NCBI GenBank assembly: GCA_017958015.1
Contig: JAGDDM010000049.1
Coordinates: 1 to 7,380 of the forward strand
Source: Abditibacteriota bacterium
GTDB lineage: Bacteria > Armatimonadota > UBA5829
Length of the DNA: 7,380 bases
Direction of reading: 5' to 3'
The notes beneath the pieces are model-generated. The model saw only the letters and a program-made list of their open reading frames with translations, made no database searches and was not told the origin of the DNA. This document shows, piece after piece, positions 5,751 through 7,380 of this stretch; within the stretch, counting starts at the first letter, position 1; every line of letters starts with the position of its first letter. Position numbers and translations under genes: made by a program.

Positions 5751-6491
5751 ATGAAAACATTCTACTTCACCGCCACCGGCAACAGCCTCGCCGCCGCCAA
5801 GCGCATAGGCGGAGAGCTTATTTCGATTGCCAAAGCCGACGAAAAGGTGTACCGGGACGACGCCATCGGCATCGTCTTTCCCACATACGGATTTTCCGTG
5901 CCCAAAGTCGTCCGACGTTTTCTGGCGGAAACGACCCTTGAGGCGGATTATCTCTTTGCCGTGGCCACTTACGGCAGCACAGGCGGCGCGGTAACCCGGG
6001 ATGTTCGCCGGCTCCTCGATTTCGACTACGTGAATTCGATTCTCACCGTGGACAACTTCCTGCCCATATTCGACACCGCCAAGCAGAAGGCGAAACTGCC
6101 TTCGAAGAATACGGCGGAACGGATTGAGCGGGTCGCGGAGGATATCCGAAACCGCAAGCGGTTTGTTCCCGAATGCGGAATCGGCGGAAAGTTTCTTACC
6201 GCGGTTTGCTCGAAAATAAACATTGAGATGCCGGACTTTCCGAGGAAGTTTTTCCGCGTTGAGGGCTGCGTCCGCTGCGGAATATGCGCGAAGGTGTGCC
6301 CGGTGGGGAATATCGAAGTGAAGGACGCTCCGGTCTTTTCCGCGAACTGCGCCTGCTGCCTGGCCTGCGCCCACGCCTGTCCCGAAAAGGCGATACACGT
6401 GAAGGGCGAGAGAAGCGCGGAGCGGTGGAGAAATCCGGAAGTGTCTCTTGAGGAAATTATCCGGGCGAACAATCAAAAAGAGAGGATTTGA
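5751..6491 (+). CDS. EFR1-type flavodoxin/ferredoxin fusion protein
   Basis: This 246-residue protein has an N-terminal flavodoxin-like domain with the FMN phosphate loop TATGNS (7-12) in FYFTATGNS, followed by FPTYGFSVP (43-51) and ATYGSTGG (72-79), which fit the later flavin-contact loops. The C-terminal part carries two 4Fe-4S motifs of the CxxCxxCxxxCP type: C173, C176, C179, C183 and C200, C203, C206, C210, with one extra cysteine at 202. This architecture matches the EFR1 family of anaerobes. Electron transfer between FMN and iron-sulphur clusters in the cytoplasm is expected; the partner and physiological role are unknown. The start is forced: an in-frame TAA ends 3 bases upstream and the FMN loop begins at residue 7. 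There is no Shine-Dalgarno, and the terminator T-run of the preceding operon ends 5 bases before the ATG. The next gene follows after 2 bases, so the two are probably co-transcribed. Confidence 0.9.
   Translation: MKTFYFTATGNSLAAAKRIGGELISIAKADEKVYRDDAIGIVFPTYGFSVPKVVRRFLAETTLEADYLFAVATYGSTGGAVTRDVRRLLDFDYVNSILTVDNFLPIFDTAKQKAKLPSKNTAERIERVAEDIRNRKRFVPECGIGGKFLTAVCSKINIEMPDFPRKFFRVEGCVRCGICAKVCPVGNIEVKDAPVFSANCACCLACAHACPEKAIHVKGERSAERWRNPEVSLEEIIRANNQKERI
6481..6486 (+). promoter_or_regulatory. Ribosome binding site deciding the start of the membrane protein gene
   Basis: AGAGGA lies 7 bases before the ATG at 6494. An alternative in-frame TTG at 6488 overlaps the previous stop (TTGA) but is only 1 base from this site, so the ATG is preferred. 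Confidence 0.7.
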
Positions 6492-6493
6492 AA

Positions 6494-7213
6494 ATGAGTT
6501 TCGGAAAAGCCTTGCTTCTTATACTTATCGGCGCGGTGCTTCTCGCCGCCGCCGTCTTTACGGGAATATTTCTCACTCTCCACAGGGCGGCGGACAAAGC
6601 GTCCCTTATCGCAAAGGAGAACGACAATCTGAACCGTATTTACGTGTCCGTGTCCTCGGAGTATGTGGACAAACTCTTCGGCGTGCCCGTGGCGAAGACA
6701 ACCGAGGCGGAGGGGGAGTTTACGGACCGGTTTTACGCGCTGCGGGACGCGGTTTTGAGAACCGTCTCCGACAGCGACGGCAAGGTGCTGGCCTACTTCA
6801 TCACCTCGAAGTCCGCCACGAGGCTCATCCCGATTAAGCGGTTCTACGACGACAAAATAAGACCGGAGCTGGGCGTTACCGCCTACGGGAACGTGTCCAA
6901 GGTGTTTGAGAATCCGGAAGTCGCTTCCGAGTACACCATGGACACAATGGACGTGTACTACTCCGAGACCGAGGGCACCGGCAGATACGGAATGTACAAC
7001 TCCTACGTCTTCGGCAACGTGTACTACGGTTTCGGCGGCGACTCCGCCGTTAAGCTGGCCGAGGCGGAGAGCCTCAAAAAGGACCCGGACAAGGTGAGGA
7101 AGTCTGTCAAACCGGACACGTACGGAGTTATCGCCGCCGGGTACGAGGATAAGATAGGTATTATACCGTTGTGCGATGATTGGTACGATATTTGTTATCT
7201 GCTCAAAAAGTGA
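6494..7213 (+). CDS. Single-pass membrane-anchored protein of unknown function
   Basis: Starting at the ATG at 6494, the product has 239 residues. One strong hydrophobic helix (about 6-29) with no cleavage-site pattern suggests an uncleaved anchor, with the rest probably outside the cytoplasm, although orientation is not certain. The soluble part has YVSVSSEYVDKLFGVPVAKT (50-69), a short SxEYVxxLFGxP pattern, then VLAYFITSKSA (98-108) and an aromatic, glycine-rich stretch MYNSYVFGNVYYGFGG (167-182). The last part (184-239) is charged and ends CDDWYDICYLLKK. The SxEYVxxLFGxP and YFITSKS patterns faintly recall uncharacterised ETEC_3214-type proteins with the same N-terminal anchor, but I hold that loosely. 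It follows the EFR1-type gene by 2 bases and is closed by a terminator, so the two form a small unit. No catalytic motif is recognisable. Confidence 0.8.
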   Translation: MSFGKALLLILIGAVLLAAAVFTGIFLTLHRAADKASLIAKENDNLNRIYVSVSSEYVDKLFGVPVAKTTEAEGEFTDRFYALRDAVLRTVSDSDGKVLAYFITSKSATRLIPIKRFYDDKIRPELGVTAYGNVSKVFENPEVASEYTMDTMDVYYSETEGTGRYGMYNSYVFGNVYYGFGGDSAVKLAEAESLKKDPDKVRKSVKPDTYGVIAAGYEDKIGIIPLCDDWYDICYLLKK

Positions 7214-7221
7214 AAAATCAA

Positions 7222-7254
7222 TCCCCTTTCCCGACACGGAAAAGGGGAGTTTTT
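7222..7254. terminator. Hairpin terminator, probably working in both directions
   Basis: TCCCCTTT (7222-7229) with CC (7230-7231) pairs with GG (7238-7239) and AAAGGGGA (7241-7248), giving ten pairs with one bulged A and the loop CGACAC. On the plus strand it is followed by GTTTTT (7249-7254), ending the membrane-protein unit 9 bases after its stop. On the minus strand it is followed by ATTGATTTTTC, so it may also stop a leftward gene coming from the right edge. Confidence 0.85.
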
Positions 7255-7265
7255 GTGGGTTAAGG

Positions 7266-7380
7266 TCAGTCTATGAAGCAGAATGTTTCCAAATCCACTC
7301 TGCGTACTGTTCCGCAATGGTGGCAACGAAGCATTTTACCGAAGGGCTCTTCTTTCTCTTCGGGAGGCTCATCGGAAAGC
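7266..7380 (-). CDS. Possible 3' end of a leftward gene with a CxxC pair, cut by the right edge
   Basis: Entering from the right edge on the minus strand, one frame stays open for 37 codons to a TGA at 7268-7266, 12 bases before the bidirectional terminator. The fragment is acidic at first (SDEPPEEKEEPF), then reads MLRCHHCGTVRRVDLETFCF, with a CxxCG pair like half of a zinc ribbon and a further Cys near the end. Position before a convergent terminator and the CxxCG motif favour this frame. However, another minus-strand frame and one plus-strand frame are also open over the same 100-odd bases, so the call is tentative. Confidence 0.35.
   Translation of the reverse strand, partial: LSDEPPEEKEEPFGKMLRCHHCGTVRRVDLETFCFID

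Noticed and set aside
5673..6476. A 267-codon minus-strand open frame opposite the EFR1-type gene.
   Set aside because: The plus-strand product has an FMN loop and two perfect 4Fe-4S motifs. The antisense frame also crosses the terminator hairpin and shows no motif.
6473..7237. A 254-codon minus-strand open frame opposite the membrane-protein gene.
   Set aside because: It has no family motif and runs through the terminator hairpin, whereas the plus-strand gene has a good ribosome site, a membrane helix and a terminator 9 bases after its stop.
7274..7380. A plus-strand open frame starting at ATG 7274 and running to the right edge.
   Set aside because: There is no ribosome site before it, the product is Ser-rich without motif, and it competes with the minus-strand CxxC frame that fits the terminator geometry better.

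Overview
The window looks like chromosomal DNA from a Gram-negative, probably anaerobic bacterium. The Gram-negative inference rests on a lipopolysaccharide-transport (lpt) operon. The anaerobe inference rests on a flavodoxin/ferredoxin fusion protein with two 4Fe-4S clusters. Codon third positions are rich in G and C, GGAG-type ribosome sites are common, and the genes are tightly packed. I cannot fix the phylum. The lpt gene order, a lipoprotein-like LptC and a stand-alone AICAR transformylase suggest a lineage outside the classical Proteobacteria, but that is inference.

Left part (1-3120, minus strand): a four-gene operon reading leftwards, lptC - lptA - lptB - LptF/LptG-type permease. Gene gaps are 10, 0 and 2 bases, and the permease is cut by the left edge. 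Together they encode most of the machine that extracts lipopolysaccharide (or a related glycolipid) from the inner membrane and carries it across the periplasm. A good sigma-70-type promoter (TTGCCC, 17 bases, TATAAT) lies just upstream of lptC.

Middle (3121-3298): a 178-base divergent promoter region. Besides the lptC promoter it has two candidate rightward promoter elements and a striking 41-base two-tier palindrome in front of the rightward operon.

Right of centre (3299-5745, plus strand): a two-gene operon. The first gene encodes a PHP-like protein with a partly degenerate metal site and no function I can name. The second encodes a stand-alone AICAR formyltransferase, equivalent to the C-terminal domain of PurH with the IMP cyclohydrolase domain missing. 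The operon ends in a textbook terminator with a UUCG tetraloop. This pair is the most interesting part of the window, because it may be a variant of the last steps of purine synthesis.

Right end (5751-7380): a second two-gene plus-strand unit, an EFR1-type flavodoxin/ferredoxin protein followed by an unrecognised single-pass membrane protein. It is closed by a hairpin terminator that could work in both directions. Beyond it, a weakly supported reading frame with a CxxC pair enters from the right edge on the minus strand. I saw no RNA genes, CRISPR arrays, insertion sequences or attachment sites.
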